Origin: Mycolicibacterium rhodesiae JS60
Lineage (GTDB): Bacteria > Actinomycetota > Actinomycetes > Mycobacteriales > Mycobacteriaceae
DNA length: 64,000 bases
Assembly (NCBI GenBank): GCA_000230935.2
Contig: AGIQ01000002.1
Coordinates: 434,001 to 498,000 of the forward strand
Reading direction: 5' to 3'
Numbering within the stretch: position 1 is the first letter of the stretch; each line of letters begins with the position of its first letter. Position numbers and translations under genes: made by a program. Positions 43,629 through 52,153 of the stretch are shown here, piece by piece. Below the pieces are notes generated by a model. It saw only the letters and a program-made list of their open reading frames with translations, was not told the DNA's origin and made no database searches.

Positions 43629-44870
43629 GTGTCCGGGGACCAACGTGAGTACAGCCCTCACGACATCACGTCGCGGCAATTCTGGGGCCAGCCCTTCGAC
43701 GTCCGCGACCAGACCTTCGCCGCATTGCGGGCGGCCGACGGGCTTACCTGGCACAAGCCGTTTCCCTCCCTGTTCCCGATGGAAGAGCCGGGCTACTGGG
43801 CGCTGACCCGCCGGGCCGATATCGTCCACGCCAGCCTGCACCCGGAGCTGTTCAGCTCGGCCGAGGGCATCGCGCTGGACCCGATGCCCGCCGACATCCA
43901 GCGAATCGCGACGTTCTTCCTGATGATGGACCCGCCCCAGCACACGAGGTATCGCAGGCTGATCAGTTCGGCATTCACCCCGCGCCACGTCGCCCAGATC
44001 GACGAACAGGTGAGCAAGAACGCCGCCACCGTGGTGGACGAACTTGTCGGAGCCGGCGAGGTGGACTTCGTCGCCGCGTGCTCGGCGCGGCTACCGATGA
44101 TGACGATCTCCGAAATGCTCGGGGTGCCCAACTCCGATCGCGAGGCCGTGGCCAAGGCCGCCGAGAAGCTGTTTTCCATGAGCGACGACGAGTACGCCAC
44201 CATCGAGGAGCGGGCCGAGGCGACCGTCAACGAGATGTTCCTGCTCGCCGGTACCGGGATCGAGCTGGCCAAGTTCCGCCGCCGCCACCCCGGCGACGAT
44301 CTGATGACCAGCATCGTCAACGCCGAGATCGACGGCCACCGGCTCACCGACGAGGAGATCGGGGCGTTCCTGATCCTGCTCGCGTCGGCAGGCAACGACA
44401 CCACCAAGCAGACGACCACGCACGCCATGCTGGCCCTGGCCGCCAATCCTGAGCAACGCGCCTGGCTGATGGCCGACTTCGACGGCCGGATCGGCCCTGC
44501 GGTGGAGGAGTTCATCCGCTGGGCCACCCCAGTGCTGCAGTTCGCCCGGGTCGTCAAGGAAGACACCGAACTGGCCGGCCAGCAGCTGGGGGCCGGCGAC
44601 AAGGTCGGGCTGTTTTACTGCTCGGCCAACCGGGACGAAGAAGCCTTCGACCGCCCGGAGACGTTCGACCTGGGGCGTTCGCCCAACCCGCACCTCGGTT
44701 TCGGCGGTGGTGGCCCGCACTTCTGCCTCGGCAACCAGCTTGCCCGCACCGAACTGCGGAATCTGTTCCGCGAGTTGCTGTTCCGGGTCGACGTCGAGCT
44801 GGGCGAGCCAGACTACCTCCTGAGCAGTTTCGTGCACGGGATCAAGCGGCTTCCGGCGTACGTCCGGTGA
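43629..44870 (+). CDS. Cytochrome P450, first of the cassette
   Basis: 413 aa from GTG 43629. Heme-binding FGGGGPHFCLGNQLAR with the thiolate Cys, and the I-helix oxygen site ASAGNDTTKQ (AGNDTT). The overall wording (FFLMMDPPQHTRYRRLISSAFTPR, YCSANRDEEAF) resembles the mycobacterial CYP125/CYP142/CYP189-like set that hydroxylates steroid or terpenoid chains; subfamily not assigned. The downstream ferredoxin overlaps it and is the probable electron donor. Confidence 0.9.
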   Translation: MSGDQREYSPHDITSRQFWGQPFDVRDQTFAALRAADGLTWHKPFPSLFPMEEPGYWALTRRADIVHASLHPELFSSAEGIALDPMPADIQRIATFFLMMDPPQHTRYRRLISSAFTPRHVAQIDEQVSKNAATVVDELVGAGEVDFVAACSARLPMMTISEMLGVPNSDREAVAKAAEKLFSMSDDEYATIEERAEATVNEMFLLAGTGIELAKFRRRHPGDDLMTSIVNAEIDGHRLTDEEIGAFLILLASAGNDTTKQTTTHAMLALAANPEQRAWLMADFDGRIGPAVEEFIRWATPVLQFARVVKEDTELAGQQLGAGDKVGLFYCSANRDEEAFDRPETFDLGRSPNPHLGFGGGGPHFCLGNQLARTELRNLFRELLFRVDVELGEPDYLLSSFVHGIKRLPAYVR

Positions 44871-44884
44871 GTGTGGGGCAGTTC

Positions 44885-45079
44885 ATGCGCATTGAAGTAG
44901 ATCTCGGCAAGTGCACCGGGCACGGTATCTGCGAGACCATCGCCGATGATGTCTTCGAAGTCGACGACGACGGCAGCGTCCGCATCCACGGTGACGAACG
45001 TCCGGAGTCGGACCGGAAGCGGATGCAGCAGGCGGTCACCCAATGTCCGGCGGCGGCACTGAGCTTGGTCGAGGACTGA
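44885..45079 (+). CDS. Ferredoxin, [3Fe-4S] P450 type
   Basis: 64 aa from ATG 44885 (a GTG at 44867 overlapping the P450 stop is an alternative). Ligands C10, C16 and C54 in CTGHGIC and QCP, with His13 where a fourth Cys would be, which is the mycobacterial [3Fe-4S] ferredoxin pattern. Sits between the two P450-side genes and probably feeds electrons to one or both. Confidence 0.9.
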   Translation: MRIEVDLGKCTGHGICETIADDVFEVDDDGSVRIHGDERPESDRKRMQQAVTQCPAAALSLVED

Positions 45080-45082
45080 TCG

Positions 45083-45787
45083 GTGAAGAAGTTCTTCAGC
45101 CACACCCTGCTGTACTTGCACGAGACGATCTCGCTGGGCTCCGAGCACAGTGAGGCGTTCACCGAGCAGTTCACCAGCATCTACCACCCGATGATGGAAG
45201 ATCTTGGCGCGCGGCTGTTCTCGATCTGGGAGACCACGCCCTACAACGGTCACTGGCCACAGGTGACGATCATCTGGGAGATCGATGCCTTCGCCGACTA
45301 CGCCCGCATCGGGAAAGCGCAGGCCCCCGGCGGCAGCCACCGAGAGGCGTTCGTGGGGTGGTCCGACTACCTCGCCGGAGTCGGCGCATCGGGGGAGGGC
45401 CGGATCATGTACGCCGGTCGCAGCAACCGTACGCTCGCCGAGCTGACGGACGCGAAATTCGCTGCCGGACTGGTGATCCAGGAGATCATGCAGACCAAAC
45501 CCGGCCGCCAGGACGACTACATCCGTGAGCTGGAACGCCTGTATGTGCCGTGGTCGGAGTCGACGGGCAAGCGCTGGCTGGGGTCGTTCATCACCACGTT
45601 CCGCTTCAACGAGGTCATTCACTACTGGGCGCTGGACGGCGACTGGGACTGCTTCGAGAACCACTACCCGTCGTGGAAGGACAGCCCGCCGGCCGAGATC
45701 GTCACCTGGATGAGTGTCGCGCCGGCCCTGCGCGACGGCTGGGAGGACTCCATCTTGCAAGCTCTGCCGCCGTCCCCGCTCCGATAA
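45083..45787 (+). CDS. NIPSNAP-like dimeric alpha-beta barrel protein
   Basis: 234 aa from GTG 45083, 3 bp after the ferredoxin. Two similar halves are visible, each starting with a beta strand and a charged helix (LYLHETISLGSEHSEAFTEQF; LVIQEIMQTKPGRQDDYIRELE), consistent with NIPSNAP/EthD-like ferredoxin folds. Conserved W residues (WETTPYNGHWPQVTIIWEID) fit that class. Function unknown; tight placement in the P450 operon suggests a role on the P450 product. Confidence 0.72.
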   Translation: MKKFFSHTLLYLHETISLGSEHSEAFTEQFTSIYHPMMEDLGARLFSIWETTPYNGHWPQVTIIWEIDAFADYARIGKAQAPGGSHREAFVGWSDYLAGVGASGEGRIMYAGRSNRTLAELTDAKFAAGLVIQEIMQTKPGRQDDYIRELERLYVPWSESTGKRWLGSFITTFRFNEVIHYWALDGDWDCFENHYPSWKDSPPAEIVTWMSVAPALRDGWEDSILQALPPSPLR

Positions 45788-47010
45788 TGGTTGTGATGCA
45801 GGACTTCTCGTATAGTCCGTTCGACCCGGCGGTGATGGCGGATCCGCGGCCGTTCTACCGAACACTGCGTGACCATCACCCGGTGTACTACGTAGACGAA
45901 CTCGACACCTACGCACTGTCCCGGTTCGACGACGTCTGGCAGGTGCTTGCCGTCAATGACGGCACCTTCGTCGCATCCGAAGGGACACTGCCCGCCGCTG
46001 CGGTGCTGGCGCATCGCAACGACGGGCCGGTCGCCGACCCGCCGTTGCACCCGTTGCCGTTTCACGCCAACTTCGATGCCCCGCTCTACGACGACGTCCG
46101 GCGGTGCACGGCGAGCCAGTTTCGGCCGAAATCGGTCAGCGGGTGGCAGGACCGCATCCGCGAGCTGGCCAACCAACGCCTCGACAAGCTGCTGCCCCGC
46201 GGCACATTCGACCTCACCCAGGAGTATGGCGGCATCGTCGCGGCCTCGGCGGTGTGCGAACTGGTCGGTCTGCCAACCGATCTGGCCGCCGACGTGCTGG
46301 GCACCGTGAACGCGGGCAGCCTGGCGGAGCCCGGCAGCGGCGTCGAGGTCGCCAACGCCAGGCCCGGTTACCTGGAATACCTGATCCCGATCGTGCAGCA
46401 GGTGCGGGCTGGCACGTTCGCCGGTCCGCTGCCCATCGTCGAGAACCTCCTGGCCTACCGGTTGGCCGACGGGTCGGCACTGACCGATAGTGAAGTGGCC
46501 GTCCAGATGCTGGGTGTCTTCATCGGCGGCACGGAGACCGTGCCGAAGATCGTCGCCCACGGATTGTGGGAGCTGAGCCGCAACCCCGAACAACTGGCGG
46601 CGGTGCAGGCTGACCTGGCGGCCAATGTTCCGGTGGCCCGTGAGGAGATCATCCGCTACTGCGCGCCGGCCCAGTGGTTTGCTCGAACGGTACGCAAGCC
46701 CTTCACCATTCACGACACCACAATCCAGCCGGGCCAGCGGATCATCACGCTTCTGGCCTCGGCCAACCGTGACGAGCGGGAGTTCCCTGACCCGGAGACG
46801 TTCACCTGGAACCGGCCGATCGCGCGATCGCTGGCCTTCGGCCGCGGACAGCATTTCTGCCTGGGCTATCACATGGCTCGGCTGGAAATCGCTGTGCTGC
46901 TCCAGGAATGGCTGCGCCGGGTGCCCGACTACACAATCCTCGCCGACGAGGCGCACCGGCCGCCGTCGAGCTTCCAATGGGGCTGGAACAACCTCCCGGT
47001 TCAGGTGTGA
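45787..47010 (+). CDS. Cytochrome P450, second of the cassette
   Basis: 407 aa from ATG 45787 (TAATG overlap with the previous stop). Heme loop FGRGQHFCLGYHMAR and I-helix VFIGGTETVP (GGTET). Distinct from the first P450 in the N-terminal half (PFYRTLRDHHPVYYVDELDTYALSRFDDVW). The two P450s may act in sequence on one substrate, using the shared ferredoxin. Subfamily not assigned. Confidence 0.9.
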   Translation: MVVMQDFSYSPFDPAVMADPRPFYRTLRDHHPVYYVDELDTYALSRFDDVWQVLAVNDGTFVASEGTLPAAAVLAHRNDGPVADPPLHPLPFHANFDAPLYDDVRRCTASQFRPKSVSGWQDRIRELANQRLDKLLPRGTFDLTQEYGGIVAASAVCELVGLPTDLAADVLGTVNAGSLAEPGSGVEVANARPGYLEYLIPIVQQVRAGTFAGPLPIVENLLAYRLADGSALTDSEVAVQMLGVFIGGTETVPKIVAHGLWELSRNPEQLAAVQADLAANVPVAREEIIRYCAPAQWFARTVRKPFTIHDTTIQPGQRIITLLASANRDEREFPDPETFTWNRPIARSLAFGRGQHFCLGYHMARLEIAVLLQEWLRRVPDYTILADEAHRPPSSFQWGWNNLPVQV

Positions 47011-47015
47011 GCGGC

Positions 47016-47049
47016 CTCAAAGCAATTGAACGCATTGATTTACTTTGAG
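47016..47049. promoter_or_regulatory. Inverted repeat upstream of TetR gene
   Basis: CTCAAAG (47016-47022) and CTTTGAG (47043-47049) are perfect 7-bp arms with a 20-bp AT-rich spacer containing ATTGA twice. It lies 21 bp before the TetR start at 47071, consistent with autoregulation. Weak on its own because arms are short. Confidence 0.4.
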
Positions 47050-47070
47050 CGCTGGGGTTCACTATGAACG

Positions 47071-47793
47071 GTGAGCCCAGGCAAGGACCAGCGCGCTGAT
47101 CGCTCGGCAGTCACGCGGAGCGCACTGTTGATGGCCGCTGAGCGGCTCTTCGCCGAGCATGGCATGCATGCGGTGTCGAACAGGCAGATCAGCGACGCAG
47201 CCGGGCAGGGTAACAATGCAGCCGCCTGCTACCACTTTGGTTCGCGAGCCGACCTGCTGCGCGCGATCGAAGCCAGGCATCGGCTCGCCATCGACGAGAT
47301 CCGGCAGCGCAAGCTGGGCTGCATCCCGTCCAATCCACAGTTGCGGGATTGGATCGGCGTACTGGTCTACCCCTTGACCGAGCATCTCGAAGCACTCGGA
47401 ACGCCCACGTTCTATGCGCGTTTCGCGGCTCAGGTGATGGCCGACCCCATCTGTCGGGATCTGGTGGGATCCGACGCGATGACGTCTGACCTCATGATGA
47501 AAACGGTCCGCGGGATCAACCGAAGTCTTCCCGACCATCCGAAGCGGGTTCGCGCCGGCCGCTGGATGATGGCCAGGAATCTGTTGATGCACACCTGCGC
47601 CGAGATCGAGGGCGAGCTTGCCAGCGGTCGCCCCTCGGTGAATGCGAACTGGTCGCTGGTCGCCGAGGAGTTGATCACCGGACTCGTCGGACTATGGGAG
47701 GCACCGGCCGGGAAGACGCCGCCGGTCAGGGCTTCTTCCGTCCGGAGTGGCTCAGCCGCCATTCCGGCGGGAAGTTCAGATCGTTGTCCTTGA
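47071..47793 (+). CDS. TetR family regulator
   Basis: 240 aa from GTG 47071. HTH is VSNRQISDAAGQGNNAAACYHFGSRADLL, of the same subgroup wording as the regulator at 17570 (AAGQ-N-N). Its last 68 bp overlap the convergent crotonase gene. Follows the P450 cassette; may respond to a lipid-derived intermediate. Confidence 0.86.
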   Translation: MSPGKDQRADRSAVTRSALLMAAERLFAEHGMHAVSNRQISDAAGQGNNAAACYHFGSRADLLRAIEARHRLAIDEIRQRKLGCIPSNPQLRDWIGVLVYPLTEHLEALGTPTFYARFAAQVMADPICRDLVGSDAMTSDLMMKTVRGINRSLPDHPKRVRAGRWMMARNLLMHTCAEIEGELASGRPSVNANWSLVAEELITGLVGLWEAPAGKTPPVRASSVRSGSAAIPAGSSDRCP

Positions 47794-48694
47794 CGACGTT
47801 GTTGAGGCCCTTCTCGAAGGTGCCCTCGGTCAGGTCCGGATAGTTGTCGCGGTCATTGGTCATCATCGGCAGCATGCCCTCGACCACGCCCGTCAGCAGG
47901 CTGCCGAAGTACTCACCCTTGTGCTGCTTGTAGAGCTCGAGGAACGTCTTCTGCACCACGACCGTATCGGTGGGGCGTGACTTCGAGCAGGCCATCGCGT
48001 ACTTGAGGGTCTCCGCCTCCAGCTGTTCGCGGGGAACGACACTGTTGATAAACCCGCAGTCGTACATCTCCTCGGCGGTGAAAGGTCTACCGGTGAAGAG
48101 CATTTCGGAAAACTTGCGAAGACCCATCGTTTCAGCCCACCACCATAGTCGGGGACCCCAGCCGACGTACCGGAAGGCCGGATGGCCGAACAGTGCGTCA
48201 TCGGAGGACACCACGAGGTCCGCGTCGCCGGCCTGGTAGAAATGCCAGCCGTAGCAGTAGCCTTTGGCCTCCACAATGGTGACCTTCTTACATTCCTGAA
48301 GGGGGCGGTTACCGGCGCGGGCCTTGGCGTAGTGATCGGTCAGGGTGTAGAGGTAGCGGTATGAATCTCCGGGGGGATACTTGACGCTGTCGTCGTTGAT
48401 CGAAAGCTCGTGCAGCAGAGGAGTTCCCGGGTTCTCCAGCATCTCACGCTGCTCTGGCAGGTCGCCGCCGCTGCCGAAGTCGTTGCCTTCACCGCGGATC
48501 ACGACGACCTTGACGTCGTCGTCGACGTTGCACTTGTGGATCATGTCGGCGAAGTTCTGCCGCATCCCCATGGTGGTCGAGTTCAGTTCATCGGGACGGT
48601 CGAACGTGATGTAAGCAATCCGATTAACGACATCCTTCTCGAACCTGATGAAGGGTTCGGCTTCCTTCTTCATCTCCGCGTAGTCGTGATCCAT
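47726..48694 (-). CDS. Enoyl-CoA hydratase/isomerase (crotonase) family protein
   Basis: 322 aa from ATG 48694. Oxyanion-hole segments GEGNDFGSGGDLPE and KGYCYGWHFYQAGDADLVVSSDDALFGHP, and the FTGRPFTAEEMYDCGFINSVVP helix. A longer C-terminus than usual, with a Trp-rich WGPRLWWWAE stretch. Likely acts on an acyl-CoA; substrate unknown. An inverted repeat AATAAAT/ATTTATT at 48783-48802 lies upstream. Confidence 0.85.
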   Translation of the reverse strand: MDHDYAEMKKEAEPFIRFEKDVVNRIAYITFDRPDELNSTTMGMRQNFADMIHKCNVDDDVKVVVIRGEGNDFGSGGDLPEQREMLENPGTPLLHELSINDDSVKYPPGDSYRYLYTLTDHYAKARAGNRPLQECKKVTIVEAKGYCYGWHFYQAGDADLVVSSDDALFGHPAFRYVGWGPRLWWWAETMGLRKFSEMLFTGRPFTAEEMYDCGFINSVVPREQLEAETLKYAMACSKSRPTDTVVVQKTFLELYKQHKGEYFGSLLTGVVEGMLPMMTNDRDNYPDLTEGTFEKGLNNVVKDNDLNFPPEWRLSHSGRKKP

Positions 48695-48782
48695 CGTCGT
48701 GCTCCCGTCGCTAAGGTGCCATGCCGCCTCCGACGATCGGCAGCACGCGCCTGCAACATAACGGGATTCAGTCCGCACCCGC

Positions 48783-48802
48783 AATAAATCAACCAATTTA
48801 TT
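48783..48802. promoter_or_regulatory. AT-rich inverted repeat upstream of crotonase
   Basis: AATAAAT and ATTTATT form a 7-bp inverted repeat with 6-bp spacer in the 133-bp gap between the crotonase start and the molybdopterin oxidoreductase stop. A regulator site or promoter element; low confidence because A/T arms of 7 bp occur by chance. Confidence 0.35.
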
Positions 48803-48827
48803 TGGTCACCCGCTGGGCGGGCGACGC

Positions 48828-51077
48828 TCAGCCGGTCGTGACGAGCTGCGGCTGCACCGCCTCGATGCGCGCAGGGACGTGCTTGTGCCACGGTGTTCCG
48901 GCGTAGGGATCGCGCCAGTCGGTGGAGGTCAGCGCGTTCGGGGCGATTCCGGGGATGCGGGTGTGCCCGTCGGCGTCGACGAAGTCGAGACCGAAGCCGT
49001 TGGGCAGGGACGCGTGTCCTGGCAGCATGGTCTCGCTGACCTCGACGACGGTCTCGGCGCTGCCCGCAGCCGTTGTGACCCGGGCGCGCGCGCCGTCGAC
49101 GAGGCCCAGGGTCTCGGCATCCTCGACGCTGACCCGCAGCGCGCCGTCGGCGTCACGCTTGCGCCACGACGGATCCCGAAGGATGTCGTTGGCGGTGAAC
49201 GCGCGCCGCTCCCCTGCGGACAACACGATCGGGAACTCCGGGCTGGTCAGTTCCGGCGCGGCCGCACTGAGCGCTCGGATGTCGTCGAGCATCTCTGGGA
49301 TCACCAGCTTGATCCTGCGATCGTCGTGACCCATCAGCGCCCAGTCGTCGGCATACTCGTGCACGCTGAACGTCACCCCTGACTTGCTGGTCAAGATCGC
49401 GTCGAAGAGCGCGTTGCCGTCGGCGTGGCCGGCTCGGCGTACCGCGTCCGGGTAGGCGACGAAGGCCTTCTGGGCCAGTCCCCACAGCGCGGCCGCGCCG
49501 GCGAGCCGGTCGGGCAGGGTCGGCCCGAGCGTCTCGTAGAGCACGTGCGGCAGCACCTTGCCCAGGGCGGGGTTACCGGCCAGCTCGGTGAAGAACGCTC
49601 GGGTGTAGGTCTCGCGCCCCTGCTTGGCCGCCTCGCGCAGCGGGCGCAGGTCGTCATCGCTGATGACTCCGAGTGCGCGCACCAGTCGCGCCCAGATCTC
49701 GGGCTCGGGCAGGGTGCCTTCCACCGGCTCGAACAGCGGGTGGCGCAAGTGGAACTCGTTGCGCGGGAACTCGAAATTGAAGAACGTCGCCTCTGGCTTC
49801 TCGAACTGGCTTGCGGCGGGCAGCACGTAGTGGGCCAGCCGTGCGGTCTCCGTCATCGCCACGTCGATCACCACCAGCAGCTCCAGCGACTCGAACGCGG
49901 CGCGGCAGTTCTTGGAGTCGGCGACGGAGTGGGCGGGGTTGGCGCTTTCGACGAGCATGGCCCGGAACCGGTCCGGGTGATCGGTCAGGATCTCTTGAGG
50001 CACAACGTTGGACGGCACCAGTCCCGCGATGATCGGCGCGCCCGTCACCGGGGAGCGTCCGACGCCACTGAGGCTGAACAGTGGCGCGAACGACGAATGT
50101 AGATGCTGCCCACCACGTTTGGCGAAACTGCCGGTGAGGATCCACAGCAGCTTGTTGAGGTACGAGCACAGGGTGCTGTTCGGCGCCTGCTGCACCCCGA
50201 GATCCTCGAAGACCGCGACGGAATCGGCGGCGGCGATGCGTCGCGCGGCCGCGCGCACCAACTCTTCGTCGACGCCGCTGCGACGGGCGTACTCGTCGAC
50301 CGGGATCGTCTGCAGTACCTCTCGGACTTCGTCGGCGCCGTCCACGTGATCGGCGAGAAAGGCTTCGTTGCAAAGATTTTCCTGCACGAGGACGCCGGCC
50401 AGCGCCGCCAGGCACCAGGCATCGGTACCCGGTTTCACCCGCAGGTGGAAGTCCGCCATCTTCGCGGTGTCGGTGATCACCGGGTCGATGACCACCATCG
50501 AGCGGGCGGGATCCTTGGCGATGTCGTTGAGCACGGTGCGCGCCCGCGGAAAACTCTGCGACATCCACGGGTTCTTGCCGACGAACACCGACACCTCGGC
50601 ATGCTCGAACTCGCCGCGGGTGTGCCCGCCGTACAGCTGGACGTCCACCCAGTTCTCGCCGGTCTTCTCCTGGGCCAGCGCATTGGACCGGTAGCGCGAG
50701 CCGAGCAGTTTGAGGAAGGAGCTGCTGTACGCGCCGCCGAGGTGGTTTCCCTGGCCGCCGCCGCCGTAGTAGAAGATCTTCTCCCCGCCGTAGGTGTCGG
50801 CGATCCGCCGGAAACCGGACGCAATCTCGGTTATCGCTGTGTCCCAGTCGATTTGCTCGTAGCTGCCGTCGGGCCTGCGACGCATCGGCGAGGTGAGCCG
50901 GGCGCGGTTGTTCTGATAATGGTCCAGACGCAGGGCCTTGTTGCAGGTGTAGCCCTGCGATGCGGGGTTGTCCTTGTCGCCGCGGATGCGGGCCAGCGTC
51001 CTGCCCTCGGTCTGCACCACGATTCCGCAGTTGCACTCACACAGGATGCAGGCGGTGGGTTGCCAGTCAGCGGACAT
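48828..51077 (-). CDS. Molybdopterin-dependent oxidoreductase (FdhF/BisC family)
   Basis: 749 aa. N-terminal [4Fe-4S] site C10, C13, C17 and C45 (ACILCECNCG, GYTCNKA), then a molybdopterin-dinucleotide domain with KNPWMSQSFPRAR and the C-terminal beta barrel (LSAGERRAFTANDILRD, LPNGFGLDF). Resembles formate dehydrogenase-like and assimilatory nitrate reductase-like enzymes, but no partner subunits are nearby, so reaction and electron acceptor are unknown. No twin-arginine signal, so cytoplasmic. Its start overlaps the TetR stop by 11 bp. Confidence 0.85.
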   Translation of the reverse strand: MSADWQPTACILCECNCGIVVQTEGRTLARIRGDKDNPASQGYTCNKALRLDHYQNNRARLTSPMRRRPDGSYEQIDWDTAITEIASGFRRIADTYGGEKIFYYGGGGQGNHLGGAYSSSFLKLLGSRYRSNALAQEKTGENWVDVQLYGGHTRGEFEHAEVSVFVGKNPWMSQSFPRARTVLNDIAKDPARSMVVIDPVITDTAKMADFHLRVKPGTDAWCLAALAGVLVQENLCNEAFLADHVDGADEVREVLQTIPVDEYARRSGVDEELVRAAARRIAAADSVAVFEDLGVQQAPNSTLCSYLNKLLWILTGSFAKRGGQHLHSSFAPLFSLSGVGRSPVTGAPIIAGLVPSNVVPQEILTDHPDRFRAMLVESANPAHSVADSKNCRAAFESLELLVVIDVAMTETARLAHYVLPAASQFEKPEATFFNFEFPRNEFHLRHPLFEPVEGTLPEPEIWARLVRALGVISDDDLRPLREAAKQGRETYTRAFFTELAGNPALGKVLPHVLYETLGPTLPDRLAGAAALWGLAQKAFVAYPDAVRRAGHADGNALFDAILTSKSGVTFSVHEYADDWALMGHDDRRIKLVIPEMLDDIRALSAAAPELTSPEFPIVLSAGERRAFTANDILRDPSWRKRDADGALRVSVEDAETLGLVDGARARVTTAAGSAETVVEVSETMLPGHASLPNGFGLDFVDADGHTRIPGIAPNALTSTDWRDPYAGTPWHKHVPARIEAVQPQLVTTG

Positions 51078-51657
51078 CGGGACTTCCTTCCTGGGCGGCC
51101 AATTCGGTTTCGAGCAGCTCGCGCATCAGTCGGTGGACGGCGTCGAGCGGCTCGGTGTCACGGGCTGCTCGGGCGAGCACGATCGCGCCCTCCACGGCCG
51201 CGGTCACCGACACCGCGAGGTCTTCGGCACGTTTCCTGGCGATTCCGTCGGCCATCAGCCGGGTCGCGATCAGCTCGTTCCAGCGACTGAACGCCGACGC
51301 GGCCCGTTCGATCGCCGGGTTCGCCTTGTCGGGTTCGCCGGATTCGATGGCGACGGCCAGCACCGGGCAGCCGGCGCGGTAGTCGGTCTCGATCAGGTTC
51401 TTGCGATAAATGCGGGTCAATCCGTCGAGCATCTCGACGCTGTTGCCCGCTTTGGCCAGGCGGGCCGCGACGAAGTCGGCGACGTAGTCGACGGCCTCGC
51501 ACACCAACTGGGTGCGGCCGCCGGGGAAATAGTGATAGGCCGAGCCGCGCGGCGCCCCGCTGTGGGCCAGCACGTCTGCGATCGCCGTCGACTGCGCTCC
51601 GCGTTCGCGGATCAACAGGGCGGCTGAGGCGACCATCCGGTCGCGGGGGCTCGTCAT
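51067..51657 (-). CDS. TetR/AcrR regulator of the molybdopterin oxidoreductase
   Basis: 196 aa from ATG 51657. HTH is STAIADVLAHSGAPRGSAYHYFPGGRTQLV, the LmrA/YxaF-like type. An ATG at 51675 is in frame but would lie inside the palindrome at 51661-51680; that palindrome directly ahead of ATG 51657 supports the shorter start. It is the first gene of an operon with the oxidoreductase. Confidence 0.88.
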   Translation of the reverse strand: MTSPRDRMVASAALLIRERGAQSTAIADVLAHSGAPRGSAYHYFPGGRTQLVCEAVDYVADFVAARLAKAGNSVEMLDGLTRIYRKNLIETDYRAGCPVLAVAIESGEPDKANPAIERAASAFSRWNELIATRLMADGIARKRAEDLAVSVTAAVEGAIVLARAARDTEPLDAVHRLMRELLETELAAQEGSPDVR

Positions 51658-51660
51658 GCC

Positions 51661-51680
51661 TATGTATGCAACCATACATA
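51661..51680. promoter_or_regulatory. TetR operator upstream of the TetR/molybdopterin operon
   Basis: TATGTATG and CATACATA form a perfect 8-bp inverted repeat around CAAC. It ends 3 bp before the TetR start codon, so bound repressor would block its own operon. Confidence 0.65.
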
Positions 51681-51738
51681 GTCGCGGGCCACCAGTGCCT
51701 GAACTGAATAGCGGCGGTGCCGAGCCCGAGCCGCAGAC

Positions 51739-52122
51739 TCAGACCGCGGCGAAGTTGATCGTCGCGGTGGCGCCCAGTTCGTTGTCGTTGCCCCGGCGGA
51801 TGTCCACCTGGACCACGACCGAGCGCTTGCCGGTGCGCAGGATCTTGGCCACCGCACGGGCGGGGCCGATCTTGATCGGCCGCAGGTAGCGGATGAACAG
51901 GTCGGTGGTGGCGATGCCGAAGCCGAACGGGGTCGCGGCCGACGCCAGCTGTCCTGCGGCCACATCGGCCATCGTGGCGATCAGCCCGCCCTGCAGCCCG
52001 CCGGCGGTGTTCGTGGTCCGTTCGTCCACTGGCATCTCCATGACGACGGTGTCGTCGGTCGACTCCACTACGTGCAGGCCGAGCTGGTCGAACAACTCCC
52101 GAAGCGAACGCGGTGCGGTCAT
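51739..52122 (-). CDS. PaaI-like hotdog thioesterase
   Basis: 127 aa, single hotdog domain with GGLQGGLIATMADVAAGQLASA and TTDLFIRYLRPIKIGPARAVAKI. PaaI/HGG-type acyl-CoA thioesterase; substrate unknown. Same strand as EF-G2 upstream (31-bp gap), so possibly in its transcript. Confidence 0.85.
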   Translation of the reverse strand: MTAPRSLRELFDQLGLHVVESTDDTVVMEMPVDERTTNTAGGLQGGLIATMADVAAGQLASAATPFGFGIATTDLFIRYLRPIKIGPARAVAKILRTGKRSVVVQVDIRRGNDNELGATATINFAAV

Positions 52123-52153
52123 GAGAATGACGTTACCGCGCGGCCTCGGACGG

